A stretch of 64,000 nt of DNA, taken from the NCBI RefSeq assembly GCF_025273675.1, contig NZ_CP045809.1:1240001-1304000 (forward strand). The letters are read 5' to 3'. The notes under the pieces are model-generated. The model was not told where the DNA came from. It made no database searches and saw only the letters and a list, made by a program, of their open reading frames with translations. The stretch is from Gordonia pseudamarae (GTDB lineage: Bacteria > Actinomycetota > Actinomycetes > Mycobacteriales > Mycobacteriaceae). This document shows positions 1-8,897 of the stretch, piece by piece (within the stretch, counting starts at the first letter, position 1; each line of letters opens with the position of its first letter). A program made the translations under genes and the position numbers.

Positions 1-23
1 CGTATACCCCATGGGGGTATACG
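1..23. promoter_or_regulatory. CsoR/RicR-type copper operator
   Basis: A perfect inverted repeat with 10-nt arms (CGTATACCCC / GGGGTATACG) around a 3-nt spacer lies 38 nt before the first gene of the copper operon. TACCCC/GGGGTA arms are typical of Cu(I)-responsive CsoR and RicR repressor sites in actinobacteria. The repressor gene itself is not in the window, so assignment to CsoR or RicR is inferred from arm sequence and operon content. Confidence 0.8.
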
Positions 24-60
24 CTGAAGCCGTTCACGACGACTGGCGAGGAGATTCACG

Positions 61-282
61 ATGACCGGTGCGACCACAAGCGAATACCAGGTGACAGGCA
101 TGACCTGTGGCCACTGCGAAATGTCTGTCCGCGAGGAGGTCGGCGAGATCCCCGGTATCGACGCCATCGAGGTCAGCGCCGCCACCGGCCGGCTCGTGGT
201 GACCGGCGACGGAACCGTCGATGACGCCGCGGTACTCGCGGCGGTCGACGAGGCGGGTTATTCGGCGGTGCGTATCCCATGA
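61..282 (+). CDS. copZ: Copper chaperone, heavy-metal-associated (HMA) domain, CopZ-like
   Basis: This 73-residue protein is a single HMA fold. It carries the metal-binding GMTCGHC motif (Cys16 and Cys19) near the N-terminus, which is the usual layout of cytosolic Cu(I) chaperones that pass copper to a P-type ATPase. It is the first gene after the copper operator and overlaps the next gene by 4 nt (ATGA), so the two are probably translationally coupled. A GAGGAG-like ribosome site precedes the ATG. The family is clear; delivery to the CopA encoded downstream is inferred from context. Confidence 0.9.
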   Translation: MTGATTSEYQVTGMTCGHCEMSVREEVGEIPGIDAIEVSAATGRLVVTGDGTVDDAAVLAAVDEAGYSAVRIP

Positions 283-1199
283 GCACCTGGCGGCGCCTGG
301 CGTTGTTCGCCGGCGTGCTCGTCGCGGTCTTCGCGGTCGCGTTGGGCGTCGCGGCGGTGACGGTGCCCGACAGCGCCGTCGACTCGTGGCAGCAACGTGC
401 CCGGGATTCCCATCAGGAGATGTCCGGCGGTCATGACTCCGGCGACGACCACGCCGCGGCGTACAACGGGGCGCCGGCCGAGATACTCGATGGGACCGTA
501 CTGAGCCGCGACGGATACACGCTCGGGCCGGTGCGCGCGCCGTCGACGGTGGATCGGCCCGGCGAACTACGGTTCACCATCACCACCGCCGGCGGCGAGC
601 CGGTTCGCGACTATGTCCGGACCCACGACAAGGACCTGCACCTGATCGTGGTCCGGTCCGACGGGAGCCATTTCCGCCACGTGCATCCGGTGTTCGACGC
701 GTCTTCCGGCGAGTGGGCGTTGCCGTGGCGGTGGGAGGCCGCCGGCAGCTACCGGGTGTTCGCCGATTTCACGCCGGATACCGGCAGCGGTGTGGTGCTG
801 GCCCGGACCGTGGACGTCGCCGGCGCGGTGACGCCGGTGCCGGTGTCACCGCGCACCGCCGATCACGTCGACGGTTTCGACGTCACGTTGACCGGGGTGC
901 CCGCTGTCGGCCACGACACCCGGCTCGCGATCACCGTCACCCGCGCCGGAGCGCCGGTGACCGGTCTGCAGCCGTACCTGGGTGCGTTCGGTCATCTGGT
1001 GGCGTTGCGCGAGGGCGACCTCGCCTACCTGCATGTCCATCCCGAGGGTGCCGAACCCCAAGTCGGGCAGACCTCGGGCCCATGTGTCGACTTCAACACC
1101 CGGGCGCCGAGCGCCGGACGCTACCTACTGTATTTCGACTTCCAGGTCGACGGTGTCGTCCGGACAGCCACATTTGTCACCGACGCGGGCGTCGACTGA
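279..1199 (+). CDS. Membrane-anchored His-rich protein of the copper operon
   Basis: The 306-residue product has one N-terminal hydrophobic segment (about residues 5-28) that works as a signal or anchor, followed by a hydrophilic extracytoplasmic part. The first 60 residues contain a His/Asp/Met-rich stretch (HQEM...GGHDSGDDH), and two HVHP motifs occur later (about residues 129 and 251), all plausible copper ligands. The gene sits between the chaperone (4-nt overlap) and the CopA ATPase, the same position as the uncharacterised membrane proteins next to actinobacterial copper ATPases. A periplasmic copper-binding role is inferred; I do not recognise a characterised homologue. Confidence 0.75.
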   Translation: MSTWRRLALFAGVLVAVFAVALGVAAVTVPDSAVDSWQQRARDSHQEMSGGHDSGDDHAAAYNGAPAEILDGTVLSRDGYTLGPVRAPSTVDRPGELRFTITTAGGEPVRDYVRTHDKDLHLIVVRSDGSHFRHVHPVFDASSGEWALPWRWEAAGSYRVFADFTPDTGSGVVLARTVDVAGAVTPVPVSPRTADHVDGFDVTLTGVPAVGHDTRLAITVTRAGAPVTGLQPYLGAFGHLVALREGDLAYLHVHPEGAEPQVGQTSGPCVDFNTRAPSAGRYLLYFDFQVDGVVRTATFVTDAGVD

Positions 1200-1242
1200 G
1201 TCACCGACCCACCGATCGGTTCGGAAAAGAGAGGTCCTCGCG

Positions 1243-3549
1243 ATGAGTACCACCGCATCCACACAACCCGGCGCATCCACACAACCCGGCGCATCCACAC
1301 AACCCGGCGCATCCACACAACCCGGCACCGGGGCGAGCTATGACCTCGACATCACCGGGATGACGTGTGCCTCATGCGCCAATCGCATCGAACGCAAACT
1401 CAACAAGCTCGACGGCGTCGAGGCCACCGTCAACTACGCCACCGAGAAGGCGAAGGTGCGCGCGCCCGCCGACCTCGATCCCGACGTGCTGATCGGTACC
1501 GTCCGGGATGCCGGCTACGACGCGAGTCTGCCCGCACCGCGGTCGCCCGCGACCTCCGAGGAGGTCGCGGACCCGGCGGACAGGGAGCTGGAGTCGTTGC
1601 GGCACAGGCTCATCGGTGCTGTCGTGCTGACAGTGCCGGTGATCGCGATGGCGATGGTCCCGGCGTGGCAGTTCACCAACTGGCAGTGGGCCTCGCTGAC
1701 ATTGGCCGCGCCCGTGGTGATCTGGGGCGCCTGGCCGTTCCACCGGGCCGCGGCGATCAACCTGCGTCACGGCGAGGCCACCATGGACACGCTCATCTCG
1801 CTGGGCACGCTCGCCGCGTTCGGCTGGTCGCTGTACGCCCTGTTCTTCGGTGACGCGGGCGAACCCGGCATGACGCACGGCTTCGAGTTCTCGTTACAGC
1901 CGTCCGACGGGGCGTCGAACATCTATCTGGAGGCGGCCGCCGGGGTGACGATGTTCATCCTCGCCGGACGCTACTTCGAGAAGCGGTCCAAGAAGCAGGC
2001 CGGTGCCGCGCTCTGTGCGTTGCTCGAACTGGGCGCCAAGGACGTCGCGGTGCTGCGCGACGGTACCGAGGTCACGATCCCTGTCGAGGAACTGTCGGTC
2101 GGTGACTCGTTCGTGGTGCGGCCGGGGGAGAAGGTCGCCACCGACGGTGTGGTGGTCTCCGGCGAATCCGCCCTGGATATGGCGATGATCACCGGCGAGT
2201 CGGTGCCGGTGGAGGCCGGGCCCGGCGACCAGGTGGTCGGCGCGACCGTCAACGCGGGCGGACGGCTGGTGGTGCGCGCCACGCGCATCGGTGCCGACAC
2301 CCAGCTCGCACAGATGGCACGCCTGGTGGAGGACGCCCAGAGCGGCAAGGCGCCGGTGCAGCGGCTGGCCGACCGCATCTCGGGCGTTTTCGTGCCCATC
2401 GTCATCGTGATCGCCGTCGGCACGCTCGGCGCGTGGCTGGGTGCCGGTTTCGGCGTGACGGCCGCATTCACCGCCGCCGTCTCGGTGCTGGTGATCGCCT
2501 GCCCCTGCGCACTCGGCCTGGCCACCCCGACGGCGCTGCTGGTGGGTACCGGCCGCGGCGCACAGCTCGGCATCCTCATCAAGGGCCCGGAGGTGCTGGA
2601 GTCGACACGCCAGGTAGACACCGTCGTCCTCGACAAGACCGGCACCGTCACCACCGGTGTCATGACGCTGGTCGACGCCGTGTGCGAGCCGGGTGTCGAG
2701 CGCACCGAACTGCTGCGGTTGGCCGGAGCGCTGGAGGACGCGTCCGAGCATCCGATCGCCGCCGCCGTCGCCGCCGGTGCCCGCGCCGAGGTCGGCGAAC
2801 TGCCCGCGGTCGAGGGTTTCACCAACCTGGAAGGCCGGGGGGTGCGGGGTGTCGTCGACGGCAAGGCCGTCGTCGTCGGCCGGGAGGCGTTGCTGGCCGA
2901 CTGGTCGCAGACGTTGAGCGCCGAGGTGGCCGCGGCCAAGGCGGACGCCGAACACGGCGGCAAGACGGTCGTCGCCGTCGGCTGGGACGGCGCGGCCCGC
3001 GGCATCCTGGTGGTTGCCGACACCGTCAAACCGACCAGCGCCCAGGCGATCACCCGGTTCACCGAACTCGGTCTGACACCGGTGCTGTTGACCGGCGACA
3101 ACACCGCCGTCGCCCGGCAGATCGCGGCCGAGGTGGGGATCGAGCAGGTGCACGCCGAGGTGCTGCCCGCCGACAAGGTGTCGGTGATCGCGGCGCTGCA
3201 GGCCGACGGCAAGACGGTCGCGATGGTCGGCGACGGCGTCAACGATGCGCCCGCCCTGGCGCAGGCCGACCTCGGCCTGGCGATGGGCACCGGCACCGAC
3301 GTGGCGATAGCCGCCTCCGACATCACCCTGGTGCGCGGTGACCTGCGCAGCGCGGCCGATGCGATCCGGTTGTCCCGTAAGACCCTGCGCACCATCAAGT
3401 CGAACCTGTTCTGGGCCTTCGCCTACAACGTGGCGGCCATCCCGGTCGCCGCGCTCGGCATGCTCAACCCGATGCTCGCCGGTGCCGCGATGGCCTTCTC
3501 CAGTGTCTTCGTCGTCGCCAACAGCCTCCGGCTGCGCACCTTCCGCTGA
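1243..3549 (+). CDS. copA: Copper-exporting P1B-type ATPase
   Basis: This 768-residue heavy-metal ATPase pumps Cu(I) out of the cytoplasm at the cost of ATP. In order it has one N-terminal HMA domain (GMTCASC, Cys42/Cys45), transmembrane helices, an actuator loop with ITGESVP, the transmembrane CPC motif (Cys420-Pro-Cys422), the phosphorylated Asp464 in DKTGT, an SEHP nucleotide-binding motif and GDGVND (Asp664, Asp668). The ATG at 1243 follows AGAGAGG at good spacing; the open frame extends upstream to 982 but that part overlaps the preceding gene. Residues 5-28 are four exact ASTQPG repeats ahead of the HMA domain. A CPC-class Cu(I) exporter is well supported. Confidence 0.95.
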   Translation: MSTTASTQPGASTQPGASTQPGASTQPGTGASYDLDITGMTCASCANRIERKLNKLDGVEATVNYATEKAKVRAPADLDPDVLIGTVRDAGYDASLPAPRSPATSEEVADPADRELESLRHRLIGAVVLTVPVIAMAMVPAWQFTNWQWASLTLAAPVVIWGAWPFHRAAAINLRHGEATMDTLISLGTLAAFGWSLYALFFGDAGEPGMTHGFEFSLQPSDGASNIYLEAAAGVTMFILAGRYFEKRSKKQAGAALCALLELGAKDVAVLRDGTEVTIPVEELSVGDSFVVRPGEKVATDGVVVSGESALDMAMITGESVPVEAGPGDQVVGATVNAGGRLVVRATRIGADTQLAQMARLVEDAQSGKAPVQRLADRISGVFVPIVIVIAVGTLGAWLGAGFGVTAAFTAAVSVLVIACPCALGLATPTALLVGTGRGAQLGILIKGPEVLESTRQVDTVVLDKTGTVTTGVMTLVDAVCEPGVERTELLRLAGALEDASEHPIAAAVAAGARAEVGELPAVEGFTNLEGRGVRGVVDGKAVVVGREALLADWSQTLSAEVAAAKADAEHGGKTVVAVGWDGAARGILVVADTVKPTSAQAITRFTELGLTPVLLTGDNTAVARQIAAEVGIEQVHAEVLPADKVSVIAALQADGKTVAMVGDGVNDAPALAQADLGLAMGTGTDVAIAASDITLVRGDLRSAADAIRLSRKTLRTIKSNLFWAFAYNVAAIPVAALGMLNPMLAGAAMAFSSVFVVANSLRLRTFR
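1255..1326 (+). repeat. 18-bp tandem repeat, 4 exact copies, in copA
   Basis: Four identical 18-bp units (GCATCCACACAACCCGGC) encode ASTQPG four times at the CopA N-terminus. Identity at the DNA level suggests recent slippage expansion; copy number may vary between strains. Confidence 0.95.
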
Positions 3550-3580
3550 TCGCGACGCGAGAGTCATCCGTTCGTGATCG

Positions 3581-4207
3581 TCAAGGTTTACTCGGACGAG
3601 ATGGAGGTCGAGGAAGGCTCGGTCGTCGCGCCTTCCGTAGCTTGCTGACGTACTGGGCGGGCGACACGACGTCCACATACGTCCCGATGGAAGGTGCGTT
3701 TTGGCGGAACGGCCCATCCTTTGTCACGATCACCTTGCGTGACATGTGGTCGTCGCCGGCGTCGACCGCCGTTCGGTATACGCATCCATCTTCGTGATCA
3801 AGTGGTGGGTTGCCCATCGGGATGGTGATGTCACCGACAGTGCCGCCGCCGGTGTCTTCGAGTACCTCATATAGGAAGTCTTCGACAAGACCTTCGGCGG
3901 TGGCCTGTGTCCAACGGCGCCCTGTCTTGTCACGGACAACTTCGATAGCCTTCGAAATCACCAACCGGTCGATGTGGGCGCTGGTCCACACTTCGAGTCG
4001 CTGAGTCCCTGAATCGTAGAACCCTGTGCGGCTCATCGCGATTGCGCGTAGGCAGTCGTATCGAACGTCGGGGTGGGGCACGGGCAGACTATTGACGCTA
4101 CCTGCGATGGCATCAAACTCATCCCAACTGAAGGGCTGGGTGATCAGAGTCGCGACATCAAGCCACACGTTGACGTCGAAGACGACGATGCACTCGGGTA
4201 TCGGCAC
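3581..4207 (-). CDS. PIN-domain protein, putative toxin/RNase
   Basis: The 208-residue protein opens with VVFDVNVWLD, a PIN-domain start with the first catalytic Asp at residue 11. Acidic residues Asp152/153 and Asp164 lie in a DDHMSRKVIVTKDGPF segment that resembles the usual C-terminal PIN motif. PIN domains are metal-dependent RNases, often VapC-type toxins. At 208 residues it is longer than a classical VapC (about 130-150), and the tail is Pro/Arg-rich. It starts with GTG 9 nt after the stop of a 77-residue gene and is the last gene of a three-gene minus-strand operon. The toxin role is inferred. The flanking region looks less GC-rich than the core genes, suggesting transfer. Confidence 0.75.
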   Translation of the reverse strand: MPIPECIVVFDVNVWLDVATLITQPFSWDEFDAIAGSVNSLPVPHPDVRYDCLRAIAMSRTGFYDSGTQRLEVWTSAHIDRLVISKAIEVVRDKTGRRWTQATAEGLVEDFLYEVLEDTGGGTVGDITIPMGNPPLDHEDGCVYRTAVDAGDDHMSRKVIVTKDGPFRQNAPSIGTYVDVVSPAQYVSKLRKARRPSLPRPPSRPSKP

Positions 4208-4216
4208 TGTCCCGGC

Positions 4217-4450
4217 CTACGACCGGCGGCTCCCGAATCGTCGGCGCTGGGTGTGAACAACCCCGTAGTTGAAGTCCGGGTTCGGCACCTCATATTGGCC
4301 ATAACCCACGACCGGTGCTTCGGCGTCGCCGGTGGTTCTCGCAGATCCAAGGTCTTCACGCGCTCGGAGGAGATATGCGGATGTCAGCTGCCAACTGTCA
4401 TCCGGATCGTGGCGCGCGGACGTAGTCCGCGACACGTCCACTGAACTCAT
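4217..4450 (-). CDS. Small hypothetical protein upstream of the PIN gene
   Basis: This 77-residue ORF starts at an ATG that overlaps the stop of the preceding 272-residue gene (ATGA, 4 nt) and ends 9 nt before the PIN gene. That tight packing is the main evidence that it is real. The sequence is polar, with a C-terminal basic tail (QRRRFGSRR). I recognise no domain. Size and position would fit an antitoxin for the PIN protein, but no DNA-binding fold is evident, so this is only a hypothesis. Confidence 0.6.
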   Translation of the reverse strand: MSSVDVSRTTSARHDPDDSWQLTSAYLLRAREDLGSARTTGDAEAPVVGYGQYEVPNPDFNYGVVHTQRRRFGSRRS

Positions 4451-5265
4451 CGATCCCCCTCGTCTCGTCCTGATACGTAGTCGCTGAGTAACGCTTCGGC
4501 AATCTGCGTCGTGGTGTTCTGGAGAGCGGCGATACTTGCCGTCACATCTCCGGCCGAGCCGACGTGCGCAGTTGCCATGTGGCGAATCCAGATATTTGAG
4601 TATAGGCCAACCGGGGGTGCGGTCCACCGGGGAGGCACCAGGTGAAGGGTATCGGTGTCCAGCGCGTGTCCGTTCACACGTGACTGCTCTGGGTGCCGTA
4701 TGCGAGTCAAGAGCTCGTCGTCGCATACGACTCCCCACTCAACTTGCACCCGCAAGTCGGCGCTGGTGAGATCGATCAGATTGGAGCCGTCCGCCGGTTC
4801 CAGACCGATCGATGTGATCGCAGCTGCTCCGCCGAGCGCTGACCGTGCGGCGTACGAAGCTCGCTCAGCGTCGTAGTCCCGGCCGTCGAGGGGGGAGACG
4901 CCTGCAGACGTGTAGCTGTCCAGGATCACGTCTTTGGGTGACAGGACTTCCAGCACACCTTCAATCGCGGTCGACAGTTCGATCAGATCCAACCCCCCGA
5001 GACCGGAGTCCACCGTGAACCCCTGCCTCGTAACAGCGATGCGCAGATCAGGCGACAACACGGCGACACCGATCTTTTCGCCGTCGTCAAGGCTGGCAAC
5101 TGGCTCAAGGTGTGTCTCGAACCATTCGAGCAGATCTGCGCAGCGCCGCGTGTAGGTAAGGATCGGTGGCCAGAGGAACCGGCAACTCGTCACCCACCTG
5201 CGGTACATACCTCCAGAGGCTACCTGCCTGCCGAACGGTGATAGCAACCTCGGTGCGACTCGCAC
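4447..5265 (-). CDS. Hypothetical protein, first gene of the PIN operon
   Basis: This 272-residue soluble protein has no motif I can name. From about residue 40 onward it has ordinary globular composition (for example a stretch ending in TTQIAEALLSDYV near the C-terminus). The N-terminal 40 residues look atypical, and an overlapping open frame (5105-5296, minus strand) is equally protein-like, so the true start may lie further in or a frameshift may be present. It is coupled to the next gene by a 4-nt overlap. The IS982 element begins 70 nt upstream and may have separated it from its original promoter. Confidence 0.6.
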   Translation of the reverse strand: MRVAPRLLSPFGRQVASGGMYRRWVTSCRFLWPPILTYTRRCADLLEWFETHLEPVASLDDGEKIGVAVLSPDLRIAVTRQGFTVDSGLGGLDLIELSTAIEGVLEVLSPKDVILDSYTSAGVSPLDGRDYDAERASYAARSALGGAAAITSIGLEPADGSNLIDLTSADLRVQVEWGVVCDDELLTRIRHPEQSRVNGHALDTDTLHLVPPRWTAPPVGLYSNIWIRHMATAHVGSAGDVTASIAALQNTTTQIAEALLSDYVSGRDEGDR

Positions 5266-5335
5266 CTGCTCCGAGAATGTCAGAGGTGGCCGTCACAATG
5301 GGCGCGTCCAGCTACCGCCTGACGCGGTGGCGTGT

Positions 5336-6318
5336 CTAGATGGTTGATTCCTTGGACGCGGTCAGTGGTCGTACGCGATCAGGGATCGTTTGGTGGTGAT
5401 GCCGGTGGTCCAGTTGTGCCAGATGCCGGCGGACATCGCCAGGAGGCGTTGACTCACTCGGGCGAACACTCCGTGGGTGGTCCGGCCGCCGTGTTTCTCC
5501 AGGCCGAGCTGCCCTTTGAGGGTCTGGTTGACCGATTCGATCCACTGCCGCACCCCGCCGAGGTTGCCGTTGCGGTAGGTCTCGTCCTTGCGGTCCGGGC
5601 GCAGCAACCGCAGGCCCATCGCGGCGGTTGTGGCAGCGAACGTCTTTCCGGAGAAGCCCTTGTCGGCGAGCAGCACCTGCCCGGAGCGGATGAGGTGGTG
5701 ATCGCGTTCGAGCAGCGCGGTCACCACCTCGCGTTCACCGATCTTCGGATGCGCCAGGCACCACATGATCGGCATCCCGTCGCCGGCGCACACCAGATAC
5801 AACTTCAAGCCCCAGTAGAAACGCGAGTGTGACGCGCAGTAGCCGTATCCGGCGTGCCCGGCCAGGCCGGACCGCTTGACCGTTTCCCTTGACATGCCAC
5901 ACGGAACCGGGGTGGCGTCGGTGATCCACAGGTCGTCGAACCACGACGGTGAGAGCCGTGCCACCGCCTGAATTGTCTTGCACAGCAACCCTCGTGCAGC
6001 CCTGACACGCTTGTTGTAGTCGGACTGGCCCGGCAGATACGGGAACAGTGCGCGCAGTTGCTCGTTGCCGTGGACGTGCCGGATCCAACGCCGTTCACTG
6101 TCGAACCCGAGCAACACCTGCGCTACCGCGAGCGTGAGCAGTTCGGCATCGGAGAGCAGCGGGCGCCAGCCGCGTCCCGAGCGGGGTTCGACGACGTGGT
6201 CGTCGATGAGGACATAGAGTTCAGTCAGGAGGGTTTCGAGTTCTTTCGTCACACATTGATCTTGAAGCCCTCCGCCTACCTCGTTGCCGACGGCACCTTC
6301 AAGGAATCAACCATCTAG
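5336..6318 (-). mobile_element. IS982-family insertion sequence
   Basis: About 983 bp bounded by perfect 19-bp inverted repeats: CTAGATGGTTGATTCCTTG at 5336-5354 and its complement at 6300-6318. It contains one transposase gene on the minus strand. The right end has been invaded by an IS630 element at the TA of its terminal CTAG. No clear target duplication is visible between the left flank (before 5336) and the re-joined right flank (after 7954), suggesting later rearrangement. Confidence 0.85.
5362..6252 (-). CDS. IS982-family transposase
   Basis: The 296-residue DDE transposase has the features expected for IS982: an N-terminal LLSDAELLTLAVAQ segment, the first Asp in WITDATPVPC, the second in LLADKGFSGK, and a Glu in RQWIESVNQTLKGQ. 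Length is normal for the family (about 290-300) and the frame is intact, so it may be active. It fills nearly the whole element between the 19-bp terminal repeats. Confidence 0.92.
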   Translation of the reverse strand: MTKELETLLTELYVLIDDHVVEPRSGRGWRPLLSDAELLTLAVAQVLLGFDSERRWIRHVHGNEQLRALFPYLPGQSDYNKRVRAARGLLCKTIQAVARLSPSWFDDLWITDATPVPCGMSRETVKRSGLAGHAGYGYCASHSRFYWGLKLYLVCAGDGMPIMWCLAHPKIGEREVVTALLERDHHLIRSGQVLLADKGFSGKTFAATTAAMGLRLLRPDRKDETYRNGNLGGVRQWIESVNQTLKGQLGLEKHGGRTTHGVFARVSQRLLAMSAGIWHNWTTGITTKRSLIAYDH

Positions 6319-7951
6319 TGGTCATCTCCGTTAGTTCGTCGGGGGTCACGCCGCTTGGCGGAGGGTGCCGTCGTTGTTGAGTCGGTTGAGGTGGCGGTTG
6401 AGGTGGTCGCGGGTGTATTTCCAGCCGAAGGGTTCAGCGTTCTGGTTGTAGCGGTCCTCGAAGGCGAGGATTCGTTGCGCGAGGTCATCGAGGTCGGTGA
6501 AGTCGCCGGTGGTGATGGCTTTGCGTTGCAGGATCGAGAAGTAGATCTCGACTTGGTTGAGCCACGAAGCGTGTACGGGCAGGTGCACCAGGACCGCGCT
6601 GGGGAACGCCTCACGCATCCGGTCGATCGATGCCTGCCCGGCGTGGGAGGAACCGTTGTCGACGATCCAGAACACCCGCTTCGCTGAGGCATACGGTTCC
6701 TGGGTCATCACTTGTTTCACGAGGTGGGTGAACGGCACGATCCCGGTCTTCGGTGCTGTCATTCCATGCACCTGGGCGTGGTGGACGTCGTAGGCAGCGA
6801 AGTAGGCCAGCGTGCCACCGCGGCGGTACTCGAACTCGACTCTGCGTGGTTGCCCTGGTGCCGCGGGTGTTTCGGGGTGACGCCGCCTGAGGGCTTGCAG
6901 CTGGGACTTCTCATCGGCGCTGATCACGTATTCATCAGCGCCGAGCTCGACACCGTTGTACTGCCGTTGGTACAGGTCCAGCACCGGACTTGCTTTGACC
7001 GCGAAGTCGGGGTCGCGGGGAAAGATCCAGGACCGATGCTGCCACGGCTTGATCGCATCGGCGGCCAACCACCGGCCGATCGTGGACGGCGAGACTGGCC
7101 GCACCAGCCCGGCCGCAACCGCGTGTGTGCTGAGTTCGGCGGTCGACCACCTCGTTAACGGCAGATCGTGGTCGGCCGGTCGCGTGCACGCGAGTGCTTT
7201 GACCTCGGCAACCTCGACCGGGGTGAACACCGGTGGCCGCCCTGATCGGGGCCGGTCCTTAAGCCCGTCAAGACGCTGCACGCAGAAGCGATGTCGCCAG
7301 CGGCGGGCGGTGTCCTCGCAGACCCCCACGTCGCGGGCAATCTGGGCGTTCGCGACACCGTCAGCAGCAGCGAGCACGATCCGGGCACGCAGCAGATCGC
7401 GATGGGGGCATTTCGCGGCGTTCGCGCGGCGTGTCAGGACATGTCGTTCTTCATCGGTGAGGACCACGACGTCAGCACTGGTGAGAGTCACATCCATTTC
7501 TGACGCTCCGAGCCGCCGGAGGCCAAGACGCCACGCCGACACCGAACAGATCAAGGCAGCACATGACGATGCCACGATGATGAGAATCATGGCGAAGATC
7601 CCCGACTCGACCCAGACCTCGCTACGGCAAAAGCTCCTGGCCCGCGCCGCCGAACGCTGGCCCCAGATCCAGACCCTGCACACCCGCTACCGTGCGGGGT
7701 TCGCCTACATCGACGCCACCCTCACCGACGGCGAGGAGGTGAAGCTATGCCGGCTGCGCTACGCCGGATCGGCCAACCAATGGGGCTTCGCGATCTACCG
7801 CGCCAGCCACAACGACTACGAACAAGCCGTCCTCCCCACCGGCTGGCCCTCAGGCACCCCCGAGCAAGCCCTCGACACCGCCTGCGGCCTCTACCTCAAC
7901 GACCCCACCACCTGGCTCCCAGACCCCCGACGAACTAACGGCGATACCCAC
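6318..7951 (-). mobile_element. IS630-family insertion sequence with a passenger gene
   Basis: About 1.63 kb flanked by duplicated TA dinucleotides (6316-6317 and 7952-7953), the IS630/Tc1 hallmark. The ends are about 30-bp inverted repeats matching at 27 of 30 positions: GTGGTCATCTCCGTTAGTTC on the left and GTGGGTATCGCCGTTAGTTC on the complementary right end. It carries a minus-strand transposase and a divergent plus-strand passenger gene. It inserted into the TA within the last four bases (CTAG) of the IS982 element, so IS982 arrived first. Confidence 0.85.
6346..7497 (-). CDS. IS630-family transposase
   Basis: The 383-residue DDE transposase begins at the ATG at 7497; the open frame runs further upstream but that part is not protein-like. 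It has an N-terminal helix-turn-helix (about residues 20-75, DVGVCEDTARRWRHRF), then the catalytic Asp in ISADEKSQ, the second Asp in WIVDNGSSH and the Glu in NQVEIYFS. The DDE spacing and the TA target place it in IS630. The frame is intact and the C-terminus ends just inside the left terminal repeat. Confidence 0.92.
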   Translation of the reverse strand: MDVTLTSADVVVLTDEERHVLTRRANAAKCPHRDLLRARIVLAAADGVANAQIARDVGVCEDTARRWRHRFCVQRLDGLKDRPRSGRPPVFTPVEVAEVKALACTRPADHDLPLTRWSTAELSTHAVAAGLVRPVSPSTIGRWLAADAIKPWQHRSWIFPRDPDFAVKASPVLDLYQRQYNGVELGADEYVISADEKSQLQALRRRHPETPAAPGQPRRVEFEYRRGGTLAYFAAYDVHHAQVHGMTAPKTGIVPFTHLVKQVMTQEPYASAKRVFWIVDNGSSHAGQASIDRMREAFPSAVLVHLPVHASWLNQVEIYFSILQRKAITTGDFTDLDDLAQRILAFEDRYNQNAEPFGWKYTRDHLNRHLNRLNNDGTLRQAA

Positions 7952-7954
7952 TAG
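7589..7954 (+). CDS. IS-associated passenger protein of unknown function
   Basis: A 121-residue protein (ATG at 7589; in-frame ATGs at 7577 and 7580 are alternatives) reads divergently from the transposase. It has the compact signature KLCRLRYAGSANQWGFAIYR and ends in DPRRTNGDTH. To my knowledge similar small proteins accompany insertion sequences in many actinobacteria, but no function is known to me. Its last codons lie in the IS right terminal repeat, and its TAG stop is made from the duplicated target TA plus the next host base. Confidence 0.7.
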   Translation: MAKIPDSTQTSLRQKLLARAAERWPQIQTLHTRYRAGFAYIDATLTDGEEVKLCRLRYAGSANQWGFAIYRASHNDYEQAVLPTGWPSGTPEQALDTACGLYLNDPTTWLPDPRRTNGDTH

Positions 7955-7969
7955 TGGGAGGTGTGGGAC

Positions 7970-8824
7970 ATGTTTTCCTCAACGGGAGTGGTGGTGCATC
8001 CGCGCAGGTGGCAGTGGGTGTTGGCGAAATGCGCGATCGTGATGGACATGATGGCCGTAGGCGCGCTCATCGTGGTGATGCTGATACGCGCTGTACTACT
8101 GATGTTGCCCTTCCAACTGCCGGAGCAGTTCGGGTGGGTTGCCTGGTACCTGGCCGCATTTGCGGCCTTGACCGTCCAACTTGCTGCCATCGCACTACAG
8201 GTCGTGCTGTCCACGGTGCTCGTCAGTGGTGTTCCCGGCACGGCGCCCGGCACCTGGCGAGAACAGATCGTAACTGTGATTCGCGTGCGCGAGATTCAGT
8301 TGATGGTGCTGGCGTACGGCGGGATGTCCGTGGGGGCTCTGGTGCACTCCCATGCCGGTCACCCGGCGGCAGTCGTGGCGGCGGTGATCCCATTTCTGGT
8401 GTCGTTGAATGCGTTCAAACTGTTGCTCGATGATGTGCGAACCGAAGAGCCACTGCGGAAACATCCCTCGATCATCGATCCCCGAGTGGGGCTGGCCTAC
8501 GATCCGTCGCCGGAGTTCGTCGGGTCTTTCTGGTACGATCCCGCGCAGATCCGGACCCTGTCGACGGCCAAAGCGTGCTTGTCGATGGTTGAGCAAGCGC
8601 GTGTCGTCAGGTGGGCGGTGCACGGGACGACGCTGGTGATTTCGGCGGTGGTTGTGCGCGAAGTAACGGGTGCGGAAACGTGGGCCGACTCGTTCTGGCT
8701 CTTGGGTGCGGTCGTTGCGACTTCGCTCGTATCGCACGTAGCTGACGGACATACCGAACTCAGAGACCTCCGTAGACGATACCGCGAATGTGTAATTCGG
8801 TTAGAACGGGAAGCGGTCGAGTAG
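7970..8824 (+). CDS. Hypothetical multi-pass membrane protein
   Basis: The 284-residue protein has about five to six hydrophobic segments (roughly residues 20-45, 55-85, 105-125, 130-150, 215-235 and 240-260), a central cytosolic stretch and a basic C-terminal helix. I recognise no family. The ATG at 7970 has GGGAGG at ideal spacing (7955-7960); GTG 7961 is the alternative. That ribosome site begins directly at the IS630 junction, so the gene has lost its native upstream promoter and, if expressed, depends on the IS. Confidence 0.65.
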   Translation: MFSSTGVVVHPRRWQWVLAKCAIVMDMMAVGALIVVMLIRAVLLMLPFQLPEQFGWVAWYLAAFAALTVQLAAIALQVVLSTVLVSGVPGTAPGTWREQIVTVIRVREIQLMVLAYGGMSVGALVHSHAGHPAAVVAAVIPFLVSLNAFKLLLDDVRTEEPLRKHPSIIDPRVGLAYDPSPEFVGSFWYDPAQIRTLSTAKACLSMVEQARVVRWAVHGTTLVISAVVVREVTGAETWADSFWLLGAVVATSLVSHVADGHTELRDLRRRYRECVIRLEREAVE

Positions 8825-8897
8825 GTACCCCGCCTGGGTCGCGCGTGTCCACGAACGTAGGTCAATCACAGAGAATCGCGAGGGAGCAATCGAACTG

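Noticed and set aside
1894..3717. Long minus-strand open frame antisense to copA
   Set aside because: High-GC shadow frame; copA carries all P-type ATPase motifs on the plus strand.
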